Both the position numbers and the translations under genes were made by a program. Source: Aspergillus flavus (Eukaryota > Ascomycota > Eurotiomycetes > Eurotiales > Aspergillaceae). Taken from it: DNA of 64,000 bases. The DNA lies in NCBI RefSeq assembly GCF_009017415.1, contig NC_092407.1, positions 2,976,001-3,040,000 of the forward strand. The letters are read 5' to 3'. Under the pieces are notes generated by a model, which was given only the letters and a program-made list of their open reading frames with translations, was not told where the DNA came from and ran no database searches. Below, piece after piece: positions 23,908 through 33,011 of this stretch (its first letter is position 1; each line of letters opens with the position of its first letter).

Positions 23908-25620
23908 CTAGTCTGCCTTCACAGTTGCCTCTGTTTGCCCCTCCCGTTTCGATCGAATGCTTCGCACCCATTCCTCAACCCCTTCGATCGCGGCTTCGGG
24001 ATCCCTCTTGTAGTTCAGAAGATACCCCTGGATCTCAGCAGCAGTGCATTGCCCACCTGGCACTAGCGCAAGGAACTGATCTGCCAAGTTCTGGATTTGC
24101 TCCCGCGAGAACTGATGCCATGGGACCTCCGACGTCACCTGATCCTTCTTCCCCCGGGGTCTCTTCGTCCTTGACGAGCGTACATCACCCTCGAGCGTGG
24201 AATAAATGGCCGAGAAAAGCTCCTTGATATCACCAGGCTCGGCGTACCCAAACTGAATCGACATGTCGACCCGACCAGGCCGCAGCAGAGCCGGGTCGAG
24301 CTTCTCGGGGTGGTTCGTCGTCATGACCAGGATACGACCTTCGCTGGCGGCTACACCATCGATCACATTCAGCAGACCGGAGAGCGAGATGCCCTGCTTC
24401 GAGGAATCGGCATCAGCGTCCTCGGGGGAATCACCTTCCTTACCCTCAGCTGGCTTCGCCGTCGAGTCCTCACCGCCGTCGCTGACTCGTTTCTGCGTGA
24501 TACCGGCGCAATCAACGTCCTCAAGCAAGACGATGCACCGACGGGGAAGCTCCTGGAACAAAGACATGAGATCATCTTCATTGAAGGACTTCGAGCTCAG
24601 ATTGAGAAGATACAAAGGAAGCCCCATCAGACCAGCCACCGCAAAGCACAAGCTCGTTTTTCCCGTGCCAGGTGGTCCATGAAGGAGATAACCCCGTCTA
24701 TAGGGGATACCACGATTCGAATACCACCTCCTCGTGCGGGGATGAAGATATTCCTTAATATCATCAAGAAAGGCATCCTTCTGCGCCTGGTCCAAGATAA
24801 CCGTCGACAGAGGGCGCGGGGAGCGCGCCATACAGCGGGACCAATCGACATAATCACCGGGACTCCTCTGCGCACGATAAATAATGGTGCTGTTCCCGTC
24901 ACGCGCGACATACACCCGCTGCGCCTCAGCCAGTAACTCCTTCAGGATGGCAGGGTCCCGTCCAAAACACGACAGATACAACTTCTCGGTCTCGAAGCGC
25001 GCGCCCCACCGAGATGAGGAAGAAGACTTCTTGTCACCCTTCGCCCGGACAAAGGCCAGTAACTGACCGCGGAAGAAGAAATAGTGCGTCCCCTCCGCGG
25101 GGGTGAACCTCAGACGCTTGAACTTATCGCGATTGCGCGTCCTCGCCCAGTACTCGTCGAAATTGTTGATCACGTTGCCGTCCTCGTCGTACTCATCTTC
25201 CTCGCCCCATTCGTCCTCGTCCTCGGAGTCGTAATAGTACGATTGAGTGGAAATCCGTGTTGCGGCGACAAACCGCGTACTCCGGTTTGCGAAGGGCTGC
25301 TGCGCCATCCAGTACAGGAGGTAGTTGGAGATCTCGTCGTCGAGACGGATTTCAGCTGTTGCGATACAGTGGGTTTCTAGGACACCCTTGAGCTTAGAAA
25401 AGGAGTATTTGAGCACTGCGGCGATGGCGATGTAGGTGAGTATATAGGGGAGGTAGAGAGAGAGGTCTATCTGGAGGTAAGAGATGAGGAATCTCGAGAT
25501 GAAGGAGTAGCCTGGGATGAAGGCTTCGAGGAGGGCGGTGTCGGAGGGAGATAGAAGAGGGGGAGTGGTTGAATTCATATTGGTTTTATTGATGAGGTTT
25601 GAAAGTGTCGCGGACTCCAT
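23908..25620 (-). CDS. BCS1-like mitochondrial AAA ATPase
   Basis: 570 residues from the ATG at 25620 (MESATLSN); the frame stays open 21 bases upstream but has no earlier ATG. The protein has the BCS1 layout: an N-terminal transmembrane helix (about 50-75), a BCS1_N-type domain interrupted by an acidic insert (about 125-150, Asp/Glu/Tyr-rich), then an AAA domain. Walker A GPPGTGKTS lies at about 314-322, Walker B CIVLLEDVDC at about 362-372, and the sensor/arginine region is MTTNHPEKLDPALLRPGRVD. Yeast Bcs1 inserts the Rieske Fe-S protein into respiratory complex III. Filamentous fungi carry many BCS1-like paralogues of unsettled function, and this one, with an acidic insert, a long Lys/Asp/Ser-rich loop before ISLSGLLNVIDG, and a charged C-terminal tail, looks like such a paralogue rather than the orthologue. 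No intron is needed. Confidence 0.88.
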   Translation of the reverse strand: MESATLSNLINKTNMNSTTPPLLSPSDTALLEAFIPGYSFISRFLISYLQIDLSLYLPYILTYIAIAAVLKYSFSKLKGVLETHCIATAEIRLDDEISNYLLYWMAQQPFANRSTRFVAATRISTQSYYYDSEDEDEWGEEDEYDEDGNVINNFDEYWARTRNRDKFKRLRFTPAEGTHYFFFRGQLLAFVRAKGDKKSSSSSRWGARFETEKLYLSCFGRDPAILKELLAEAQRVYVARDGNSTIIYRAQRSPGDYVDWSRCMARSPRPLSTVILDQAQKDAFLDDIKEYLHPRTRRWYSNRGIPYRRGYLLHGPPGTGKTSLCFAVAGLMGLPLYLLNLSSKSFNEDDLMSLFQELPRRCIVLLEDVDCAGITQKRVSDGGEDSTAKPAEGKEGDSPEDADADSSKQGISLSGLLNVIDGVAASEGRILVMTTNHPEKLDPALLRPGRVDMSIQFGYAEPGDIKELFSAIYSTLEGDVRSSRTKRPRGKKDQVTSEVPWHQFSREQIQNLADQFLALVPGGQCTAAEIQGYLLNYKRDPEAAIEGVEEWVRSIRSKREGQTEATVKAD

Positions 25621-26349
25621 GATGGCTTTATATGGTCCCAATCAGGGTCTCTGAAGACGAAAAGGTAGTATGTTGTTTTGGCATGTAATGTATATACTAA
25701 GAACCCTTCTGTTCCGGCAGGATCTCCGGGTGCGATAACAAAAGACAGTAAAGAAACAAAATCAGGAGCAATAAATCCGAAAGAACAGACGACTCGAGTA
25801 TTCGAGTCAATTGACTTCCTATTTCCCTGAAAGATTTATCCAGCGACCATAGCGGATATTCTCACATCCTTATAACTTCCCACTACCTCCCGCAGGCAGC
25901 ACAGGTCCGTAAGGCAGAAAGACAGATCGTATGGGTCGACATCAATCCATTCCAGCGCAACAGGTGCCTGAATCATCGAAACTGTTGTTTACATGCCACC
26001 ATGATTCTATGATTGGGTCCAAGTTGTGGCGCATTGCGGCTGGACTCTTTCTTGAGTCATCATGTTAATCATTTTCATCGTCGGGTACCCAATTAGGGCA
26101 GACCCGATGCGGTATGACGTTGTGATCGGCGCCCAAGGATTTCAGCCTCATTGATCGCATTGCCAAGTTTCATTGGAGAATTCTCCTTCTCTCCTAATAG
26201 ACAGAAGTACTGCAGCGAATCAAAATAATTAAATTATCCAACAAGATGTATATTATCTAACACGGAGAAAAGTGGGTATCTTTAAAGCAACGAATGGTAT
26301 ATACTATACCGCGGTCATCGAGTCCATTGGCTCTGCGATAACGTCGGAA
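25621..26349. other. Intergenic: promoter of the BCS1-like gene and 3' flank of the phosphodiesterase gene
   Basis: About 0.73 kb with no coding potential that I recognise. A CACCTGGT-free, A-rich stretch (25735-25790) precedes the BCS1-like gene on its strand. Confidence 0.5.
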
Positions 26350-28576
26350 TTAAGGGAAATTGTCCTTCACGGTCTCAATTAGGTCCCCGGCCCAATCCTT
26401 CAGATCCTCGATTTTATCCCAAAGAGTCCCCCACCAGGTAGAGGGCTGGTCGTTTTCGCTGTCCGCCTCATCGTCTGACTCTGCCTCTGGTGGGGCCTCG
26501 GGGGCAGTTGTAGAGGTAGCTGTTGGGCTTGTGGAGGCCAGTACAGTCGAAGTCATGCTAAGCGATGCAGAGATAGCCGTGCTGCTAACTGGAGGGTCCG
26601 AAGGGTTCTCAAGCGCCGGGGTATCCTCGTCCGAATGCAGGCCCACGGGTTTTAAAGGCAGGCGCAGTGTTCCATTGTTCGGGCGCGGGTCAAGGCCGAG
26701 AGTATCACAGATGATATTATATACGTTGATATTTTCTACTTCGATTAGTCCGTTCCCATCATAAGACGGGATAGCACTTACGGAATACTTCCACCCGGCT
26801 ATTGGGTTGGTGCGGGAATGCCGGGCCCCTGGCAATGAAGATCGCCCGCATCAGGGGATGTTCGTGATCATACCCGTGGACGCCTTTCGGGTGATATACC
26901 TCGCCTTTCTCCAAAGCGCTCTGGGCGTCGAAGTCAGGTCGTTCGACCACCGCCCAGCCAGTCTTCGGAATCACCCAGAGAGGGGCGATGCGATCGTTGT
27001 TCGTAAAATGGTAGCGCTCGGGCATCGCCTCACGGGTGTAAACCTCAACTGCATGCGAGTAATTCACGGCTATGCTCTCCAGTTGCTTCTGAAGCGTCTC
27101 AAGATCTTCTGGTCGTTTGGGGCGCAGCCCACGCAGCGGCCATCCATCAATGCGATCCACCAGGCTGAGATCGACAAAATCATCCAACTGTACCAATCGT
27201 TCGGTTGCCGTGGTGGCCATTCCATGGTCGGAGACAATTACTATGTTCACAATGTCGGTCAAGTTCCGGTCTTGCAGGCCAGCGAAGAGGCTACCCAACA
27301 TATCGTCCACTTCCGAGATGGTGCTCCGAATCTCTGTGCTGTTGGGCCCATACTTGTGGCCATCAGCGTCAACATTAGGAACATAGGCAGCGATGAACTG
27401 AGGTCGTTCCGAAACTATTCCAGCCTCTTCCTCGAGGCCAGACATGTCGAGTAATTCCAAAATGCGATTGGCTTTGCGAGGGAGCGCTTCCGAGCCATTG
27501 TACTTATCTAGGATTGTCGGGTCAACGCCGCCAATGTGCGCTTCGGAGCCAGGCCACATATGAATGGCAGTCTTGACCCCCTGGTTCTCGGCAGCCATCC
27601 ATAACGGTTCAGCATTCCACCACTTAGGCCGCATACTAACTGATGGGTGGGTGTAGTAGAACTCCTCCTGTAACTCTGGGTCCCAAAACGTGTTCCCCAC
27701 AATTCCGTGACTCTCGGGGTATAATCCGGTAACGAGGGTAAAATGGTTAGGAAAGGTGACACTTGGAAAGCTAGGGAGCATGTACTGTGGCGACACGCCC
27801 TCGGCAATAAACTTGGTAAGGGTTGGTGTTAACCCACGGTTGAGGAAGTCCGCTCGGAACCCATCAAGAGAGATCAGAATTGTGGTGGGTGCGAAAAGAG
27901 CAGTGCCGTTCGACAGTAGTGTTTGAGGGGCTTTGGTCGTCCTGAAGGGCGTTGATGCTTTGTATGCTCCTAGCAGAAATATAAGGAAAAGAACAAAGAT
28001 CGCCGCGAAGACCAAGGCAAGCTTGAGCCACGAGACGCGCTGAGGCCGCTGATAGAATGGGACAGTTAGACTGGGTGGTGGACATAACGCTTAGTGTCAT
28101 TAGGGTAGCCATACCTCATCACCACCATATTCCTTGAGTTGTCGATCTAGATCGGACGACGATCGGCTCAGGAGGGAGCTCTCGTCGTCCCGATGACCCT
28201 CTTCCATCTCGAACATCAGCTCTCCCGAATCAGTCATTTTCTCATGCTGTCCTCTGCGCGCATCTCTTCTTTCCTCTCGCCGTCTTCGTCGGCGTTCTCG
28301 CTTTCCGATCTTTACACTTGGACTGTTGGGGCTGAAGATTCGCCGCAGACCGTGCGTTGGGCCTCCCCTGATCAACAACTTCTCCGTTTCCTCCTCGTCA
28401 TTCAGCACGGTACGATCATGCTCTGCTAATTCCAGGGTTGTGCGAGATCTACGGAGAAACTCGTCATCTTCGGAGTCAGAGTCCTGCTCTGACGGCGATC
28501 GCAGGGACTCGGCATCATCATCGTAATCGCTGGGGGAAAGGAGTGAACGACTAGGAATATCACGTCGGGTAGGCAT
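26350..28576 (-). CDS. Type II membrane nucleotide pyrophosphatase/phosphodiesterase (ENPP family)
   Basis: Exons are 28576-28115, 28048-26782 and 26735-26350; introns of 66 bases (GTATGG...ATCAG) and 46 bases (GTAAGT...AAGTAG, with ACTAATC close to the acceptor). Spliced protein: 704 residues. Residues 1-155 are cytosolic, acidic then Arg-rich (KRERRRRRREERR). One transmembrane helix follows at about 160-182 (LALVFAAIFVLFLIFLLGAY), then the extracellular phosphodiesterase domain: metal Asp in ISLDGFRADF, catalytic Thr in PSVTFPNHFTLVTG, metal ligands in VDADGHKYGPN and VSDHGM. The second splice joins SRVEVF to QNINVYNIICDTLGLDP, a conserved ENPP segment. The end is a Ser/Thr/Pro-rich acidic tail. 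Yeast Npp1/Npp2 of this family hydrolyse extracellular nucleotides and are induced by phosphate starvation; the same role is likely here. Confidence 0.93.
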
Positions 28577-29197
28577 GGGGGATAGTAACGAAGGGCGGGA
28601 TCAGTCAATCCCGATGTTTAGATCAATACATTGACCTAGACGATAAGGCAAACTACTAAGTGAGTGCACGAGGGAAGCAGTGACTGGTAGAATGATCGAT
28701 TGGTCTCTCATTCAAGCTGCGGGTCATGAATCCGAGGCGTGACTTAACGGCCTTAGTCAGCTACGTCAGCTTGTGGATTGATGGCAGCATACAGGACCTG
28801 GGCTGTCCTTTTCATGGTAAACACTATGGTAGTAATTATGTGCAGTGCTCTTGGTGGGGGAGGTCATGACAAGGAGAGAGATATATGGGCAATTGGTGTT
28901 CTTGAGCCTGAGATATAATACCTCATGGTGCTTCACGCCAACTGCCGTCAATATATATTGAAGAGTATTTATGCCACCAACATACTGTTAGTAACAGTAT
29001 CACCATCGACGAGGAAGGGAAGTCCTGAGCACCAACAGAGATATACACATCAACCCAATTAGATTTGAAGATAGAAACTGATCGTCCAAAACAAAGAAGG
29101 TGAAGGTAGCTGAATCAATGTGGATATAGATAGTCCGTACTGTCCCTCCAAATGACTTCCTCATTTGAATAGTAATTGTAAACTGATTAACTAAGCA
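28577..29197. other. Intergenic between the phosphodiesterase gene and tRNA-Gly
   Basis: This 0.6-kb stretch holds the promoter of the phosphodiesterase gene (transcribed leftward). No other feature is visible. Confidence 0.5.
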
Positions 29198-29269
29198 GCG
29201 TCGGTAGTGTAACGGTTATCATTCTTGCCTTCCAAGCATGAGACCCGGGTTCGACTCCCGGCCGACGCA
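29198..29269 (+). tRNA. tRNA-Gly, anticodon UCC
   Basis: 72 bases, no intron. The acceptor stem GCGTCGG (29198-29204) pairs with CCGACGC (29262-29268), with A as discriminator. The anticodon loop CTTCCAA contains TCC. The T arm CCGGGTTCGACTCCCGG is complete and carries the B box, and the D arm carries the A box. The anticodon stem (CTTGC/GCATG) has one T-T mismatch at its second pair. A T-run follows about 20 bases downstream as pol III terminator. Confidence 0.93.
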
Positions 29270-29586
29270 TAAACAATTAGCCTAGTTCCTTCTTTTTGCA
29301 CCCTCGTGCATACGAGGTGTACCTTTTGCGCATACAAGAGGATCAGCTAGCTAGGTAACGTTTTGTAAGTTTGTCGGCTATGGGCGAGGATGTCTTTTTA
29401 TTTAGTTATACTTTACTGGAAAGTAAGTAGACGTGAATAACTTTTTGCAAATTAATTTATCTGGTCTATATAGATCTTATGGTAATGGAGTGGGATATAC
29501 CCGCTATAGGCTATCCTATCCCAAGACACTTGTGACAAGGTAAAAAAAACACTCATAGTCTTAAAAAGAAAAAATTATTGGAAATC
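29270..29586. other. Spacer between the two inverted tRNA-Gly genes
   Basis: AT-rich, with a terminator T-run for the left gene (TTTTT near 29293) and the complementary A-run for the right gene (AAAAAATT near 29568-29578). No other feature is visible. Confidence 0.6.
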
Positions 29587-29658
29587 TGCGTCGGCCGGGA
29601 GTCGAACCCGGGTCTCATGCTTGGAAGGCAAGAATGATAACCGTTACACTACCGACGC
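29587..29658 (-). tRNA. tRNA-Gly, anticodon UCC (second, inverted copy)
   Basis: Identical over all 72 bases to the copy at 29198-29269 but on the opposite strand, including the T-T mismatch in the anticodon stem. The identity stops at the gene ends; flanks differ. The two genes converge, with their 3' ends facing each other. Confidence 0.93.
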
Positions 29659-30120
29659 TAGTACTTGTCAATTATAGACCTAGAATCCCTCAGATGCGGA
29701 AGACCCTCTGCACTGGCCAACTCACAGACCGAGACGCGTCGTGGAAAGCAGCACTGTCCACTAGTGTGTTCAAGCACTACCCAGTCTTGACCATCTTCAT
29801 GCAGTTACTGTACACTGTCTGTAAGGCGAACGTCTTAGTACTGGTTTGGCAGGAATAAAGCCACCATGTCATTCCTGTCAACGGCCACCGTTGACCGTGG
29901 GTGCTTCCGGCTTCGTCCCCCAGGTGCCATGAGTTATATTCGCATTCAACTTAAAGATACAATGCTTTGTGGCACTGGTGGGGCCCTCTTTGGGTAAGCT
30001 CTACCTAGATTGAGACGATGGCGTTCCGTGGCTTGTTGGCCGCATCATCATATCCGCATCCGGTAATCTGCCGGCGACAAGTGATGCCCGTTCAGGAACC
30101 ATGAAGCCGGAATTACACCG

Positions 30121-30132
30121 TCACGTGATAAG
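30121..30132. promoter_or_regulatory. Overlapping TCACGTGA E-box and GATAAG site
   Basis: The palindrome TCACGTGA (30121-30128) overlaps GATAAG (30127-30132), about 425 bases before the GPI-protein start. CACGTG is the core for fungal bHLH factors and HGATAR is the AreA-type GATA site. Function here is inferred from sequence alone. Confidence 0.4.
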
Positions 30133-30371
30133 ATATGCTTCATGCTTGTTCTGGGTAGTCTCTCTTGCTGTACGTCAATTCCGATGCCCTCTCCGGTGCT
30201 TAGGCAGTATGGCGAACATAATAGGATATTGTGCTTCTCCGGATGCAGCACCCATTGATACAAAGTCACTTTGCTGTATGGTCATACCGGTTGCAGGCGC
30301 TCACACCATCGAAAGACAAGATGATAGTTTCATTCTCTTCGATGGTACCGGATTAGTTGCCCTGGGACTAC

Positions 30372-30378
30372 TATAAAA
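30372..30378 (+). promoter_or_regulatory. TATA box of the GPI-anchored protein gene
   Basis: TATAAAA, followed by a pyrimidine-rich start region (30405-30470) and a leader of roughly 100-150 bases before the ATG at 30557. Spacing and composition fit a strongly expressed fungal gene. Confidence 0.6.
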
Positions 30379-30556
30379 GCCCTTAGATGAGCTGTCCAAA
30401 TCTTCTCATCATCAGTCTTCAATTCATCACTTTGCATCATATACACTTTTAATCAATACTTCTACACATTCTACCAGAGCGATCTTTGGTCTTTCCCCTT
30501 CAAACTAAAAGCATAGCTTTACTTGGCATTATCTTCATCTCATCCACTCAGTCACA

Positions 30557-31546
30557 ATGCATATCTCGAATCACGTCGTCACTGCTTTGGCCATCGCCGC
30601 CGGTACTGCCAGTGCCTGGGATAAGAATGGCGAGCACACAGTAACGATCACCTCTTGCGAGGAAGCTGCCACCGCTGCACCAGTTGTCCCACCCAGTGCT
30701 CCTGCTGTCCAGCCAAGTGCACCTGCTGTTCAACCTAGCGCTCCGGCTGTTCAGCCTGGCACTCCCGCGCAGTCCAACATTCCCAGTGCTCCTGAGGCTC
30801 CCGCTGAGACTGGTGCTCCTGCTGGAACTGGCGCCCCTACCGCCCCTGCTGCTCCTGCTGAAACTGGTGCTCCTAGTGCTCCCGCAGGAACCGGTGCCCC
30901 TGCAGTTCAACCCAGTGCTCCCGCCGAGTCTGGCGCACCTGCGGCCCCAGCTGAGTCCGGTGCCCCTGCAGCATCTGGTGCTCCCGAGGCCCCTGCCGGA
31001 ACTGGCGCTCCTGCAGCTCAACCTAGTGCTTCTGGTGTTCAGCCTGGAGGACCGGCTGAGTCCGCTGCCCCCGCTGAGTCCGCTGCTCCAGCGGCACCTG
31101 CTGAGTCTAGTGGCCCTGCCGCTCAACCTACTGCCCCTGCTGAGACCCATGTCCCTGCTATTCAGCCTACCGCTGGTGGCTCCAGTATTCCTGGTATCCC
31201 TGCTCAGTCCAGTGTCCCTCTCATCAAGCCTACCGTCCCTGCCGCTCAGTCCAGCGTCCCCGCTATCCAGCCAACTGTCCCAGGTGCTAACACTACCGCT
31301 CCTGCCGTGACCCCGAAGCCCTCCGCAAGCTCAGGCTTCCCTAAGTTCGCCAACTCGACTATCCCGAAGACCTCTACTTCTTCTTCTAGCCACACTACCG
31401 GTGGTGGCAACTTTGTTGGCGGCGGTGGCTCTCCTGCCAAGCCAACCTCCACTGGCTTCGCCCCTACCAGCCCCGGTTCCAAGCTCATCATTCCTGGTCT
31501 CACGGCTGTCGCCGGCATTGCTATTGGACTGATGTTCATGGCATAA
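30557..31546 (+). CDS. GPI-anchored Pro/Ala/Ser-rich cell-wall protein
   Basis: 329 residues, one exon. A signal peptide (about 1-20, ending TASA) is followed by a short segment with HTVTITSCEE, also seen at the start of other fungal wall proteins. From about 38 to 240 the chain is built of imperfect repeats of APAVQPS, ETGAP, GTGAP and ESAAP units, then a Ser/Thr-rich stalk and a Gly-rich patch (GGGNFVGGGGS). The C-terminus is a typical GPI signal: small residues (TSPGS) then a hydrophobic tail (LIIPGLTAVAGIAIGLMFMA) at the very end. Such proteins are O-glycosylated and linked to wall glucan. No enzyme domain is present, so the role is structural or adhesive by inference. Repeat number probably varies between strains. 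A TATA box and CT-rich leader lie upstream. Confidence 0.88.
   Translation: MHISNHVVTALAIAAGTASAWDKNGEHTVTITSCEEAATAAPVVPPSAPAVQPSAPAVQPSAPAVQPGTPAQSNIPSAPEAPAETGAPAGTGAPTAPAAPAETGAPSAPAGTGAPAVQPSAPAESGAPAAPAESGAPAASGAPEAPAGTGAPAAQPSASGVQPGGPAESAAPAESAAPAAPAESSGPAAQPTAPAETHVPAIQPTAGGSSIPGIPAQSSVPLIKPTVPAAQSSVPAIQPTVPGANTTAPAVTPKPSASSGFPKFANSTIPKTSTSSSSHTTGGGNFVGGGGSPAKPTSTGFAPTSPGSKLIIPGLTAVAGIAIGLMFMA
30665..31260 (+). repeat. Degenerate coding repeats (Ala-Pro rich units)
   Basis: Short repeats of 15-24 bases such as GCTCCTGCTGTCCAGCC and ACTGGTGCTCCTG run through the GPI-protein gene. Their triplet periodicity keeps all frames open, which explains long spurious frames on both strands here. 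Confidence 0.8.
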
Positions 31547-31947
31547 GCAGCGACCCTTTCGACGATGGTTAATCTCCGCTCCGAAGCAATAACAGGAATG
31601 ATGACGAAGCGGGGCCATTTTATGAAATTTCTACTTGACATACAATACTTTTTGTTCCAGGGTCAATGGCTTGAAACCCTCTACCCTCTTTTCCAAAAAG
31701 GACATCAAAGGACTTATTAGGGCGTTTGGGTTTGGCGTTTAGATCATATATTTAATCTGATAATAATAATAGACAGACATTCAAAATAACCTTCTCTCTT
31801 CCATCTTTCAAGCGTAGCCTGAACGCAACTCCAAGTGCCACAGAAACATATAACAAAGGGTCCCGACATACACCCCTCGACCCCCAAACTGGAGTATAAC
31901 AGAAGAAAAAAAAGAAAAGAAAAGAAAAGAAAAGAAAAGAAAAACCG
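31547..31947. other. Convergent 3' flanks of the GPI-protein and deaminase genes
   Basis: The 0.4 kb between converging stop codons contains a purine tract (31901-31944). No gene is seen. Confidence 0.6.
31901..31944. repeat. (AAAAG)n purine microsatellite
   Basis: About seven AAAAG units, slightly imperfect at the left. It ends only a few bases beyond the stop codon of the deaminase gene, so in that transcript it is a CTTTT tract at the start of the 3' untranslated region. Confidence 0.9.
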
Positions 31948-32343
31948 CTACTCCTCACCACCCCAAGAATAAGCAAAAGGCAACAACTCCCCAATACCAA
32001 CAACCCTAGGCCCCTCCTCCCCTAAAACAATAACCCGAATCCCAGGGCACAAATCCCACAAAACCTGCCGACACCTTCCACAGGGACTCAAAATACGCCG
32101 TGTATCCTCGACAGCCACAATATACGTGAGATTCTCCGCCCCAGCCGCAGCAGCACTCCCCAGAGCGACGAGTTCGGCACAAGGGCCGCCGGTAAAGTGG
32201 TGGACATTTACGGCGGAGAAGACCCGGCCGTCGGAGGCGAGGATAGCGCTAGCGACGCTGTGCGTGTCGGAGGGTTTGATGCTGGTTATTGTTTTTGTGG
32301 CGGTTTCGAGGAGCACCCTTTCTTGGGGGGTTAGGGTGGACAT
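31948..32343 (-). CDS. Cytidine-deaminase-fold enzyme related to blasticidin-S deaminase
   Basis: 131 residues, one exon, ATG at 32343. It is a single-domain deaminase of the three-cysteine zinc type: C55 and catalytic E57 in GGPCAEL, C88 and C91 in [10 protein letters not shown]. Length and many segments ([57 protein letters not shown]) match the blasticidin-S deaminase of Aspergillus terreus much more closely than a general cytidine deaminase. That enzyme hydrolyses the amino group of the nucleoside antibiotic blasticidin S, giving resistance. The substrate here is an inference; ordinary cytidine or another cytosine nucleoside antibiotic is possible. It converges with the GPI-protein gene. 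No partner biosynthesis genes are visible. Confidence 0.88.
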   Translation of the reverse strand: MSTLTPQERVLLETATKTITSIKPSDTHSVASAILASDGRVFSAVNVHHFTGGPCAELVALGSAAAAGAENLTYIVAVEDTRRILSPCGRCRQVLWDLCPGIRVIVLGEEGPRVVGIGELLPFAYSWGGEE

Positions 32344-33011
32344 TTTTGGTTCTTTTTCTGTTCTTTTTTCTTCTTCTTCTTGTTGTTGGGGAGGATGGGG
32401 CTTGGTTTAAGGGAGAATGGATTGTTGTGGTTTTGGTTATTTGGGCTTGGGAATGGGGTACGGTCTATTCTTATACTTGACTATACTGCGTGTTCAACTT
32501 AGGGTTCCACCGTCCCCGACATCCCGATTGGGTATAGAGGGTTTTTGGGATATACGATTCTGCCTACTGGAGGTTGCATCCATGAAGACTAGTGGGTCTG
32601 GACTGTAATGATACTATTTGCTCAGAAAGAGCAGTGGAGAGCATGGGTTTTGAGTCAGGGAATTCTCTACGATTTGTGGTGGTCTGGTGACTCTTCTCTT
32701 GTGCTGGTTTGTCCATGGGTCGGTTGCTTGGGTATATTACCTTGGCTTGGTTTATACATCGTGTTATAGGGCATTGGGTGCTTATTGCTGTTTATCCAGA
32801 TCTAGACTTTATGTAGAGACTAGTTAATCCTATTGCTTACAGCAACGCTTGCTATATAGTTAATGTGTGTGTATCATGGTAGATTTTGAAACATGAGAAG
32901 ATCTATTCTGAAGTCATTCATTAGTAGGAAAGGTTCTGTAAAACAAAACAGAATAGAGGAAAGAAGACACCACAAAGTCCATGAGTCATATCTTAACTAG
33001 TAATAACGCCT
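32344..33011. other. Intergenic: deaminase promoter and desaturase 3' flank
   Basis: The 0.67 kb include a T/C-rich tract (32345-32400) that, on the deaminase strand, is a purine-rich leader. No coding feature is recognised. Confidence 0.55.

Larger units (their letters stand above)
29659..30556. other. Promoter region of the GPI-anchored protein gene
   Basis: Contains TCACGTGATAAG at 30121-30132, TATAAAA at 30372-30378, and a CT/AT-rich leader without ATG up to the start codon at 30557. No coding sequence is recognised. Confidence 0.6.

Noticed and set aside
24310..24936. 208-codon forward frame
   Set aside because: It is antisense to the AAA domain of the BCS1-like gene, whose motifs are intact on the other strand.
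26807..27454. 215-codon forward frame
   Set aside because: It is antisense to the catalytic domain of the phosphodiesterase gene.
30548..31310. Long frames on the opposite strand (200 codons, Ser/Arg/Gly-rich) and in another forward frame (208 codons, Leu/Pro-rich)
   Set aside because: They mirror the triplet repeats of the GPI-protein gene, which has a signal peptide, GPI tail and TATA box in its own frame.
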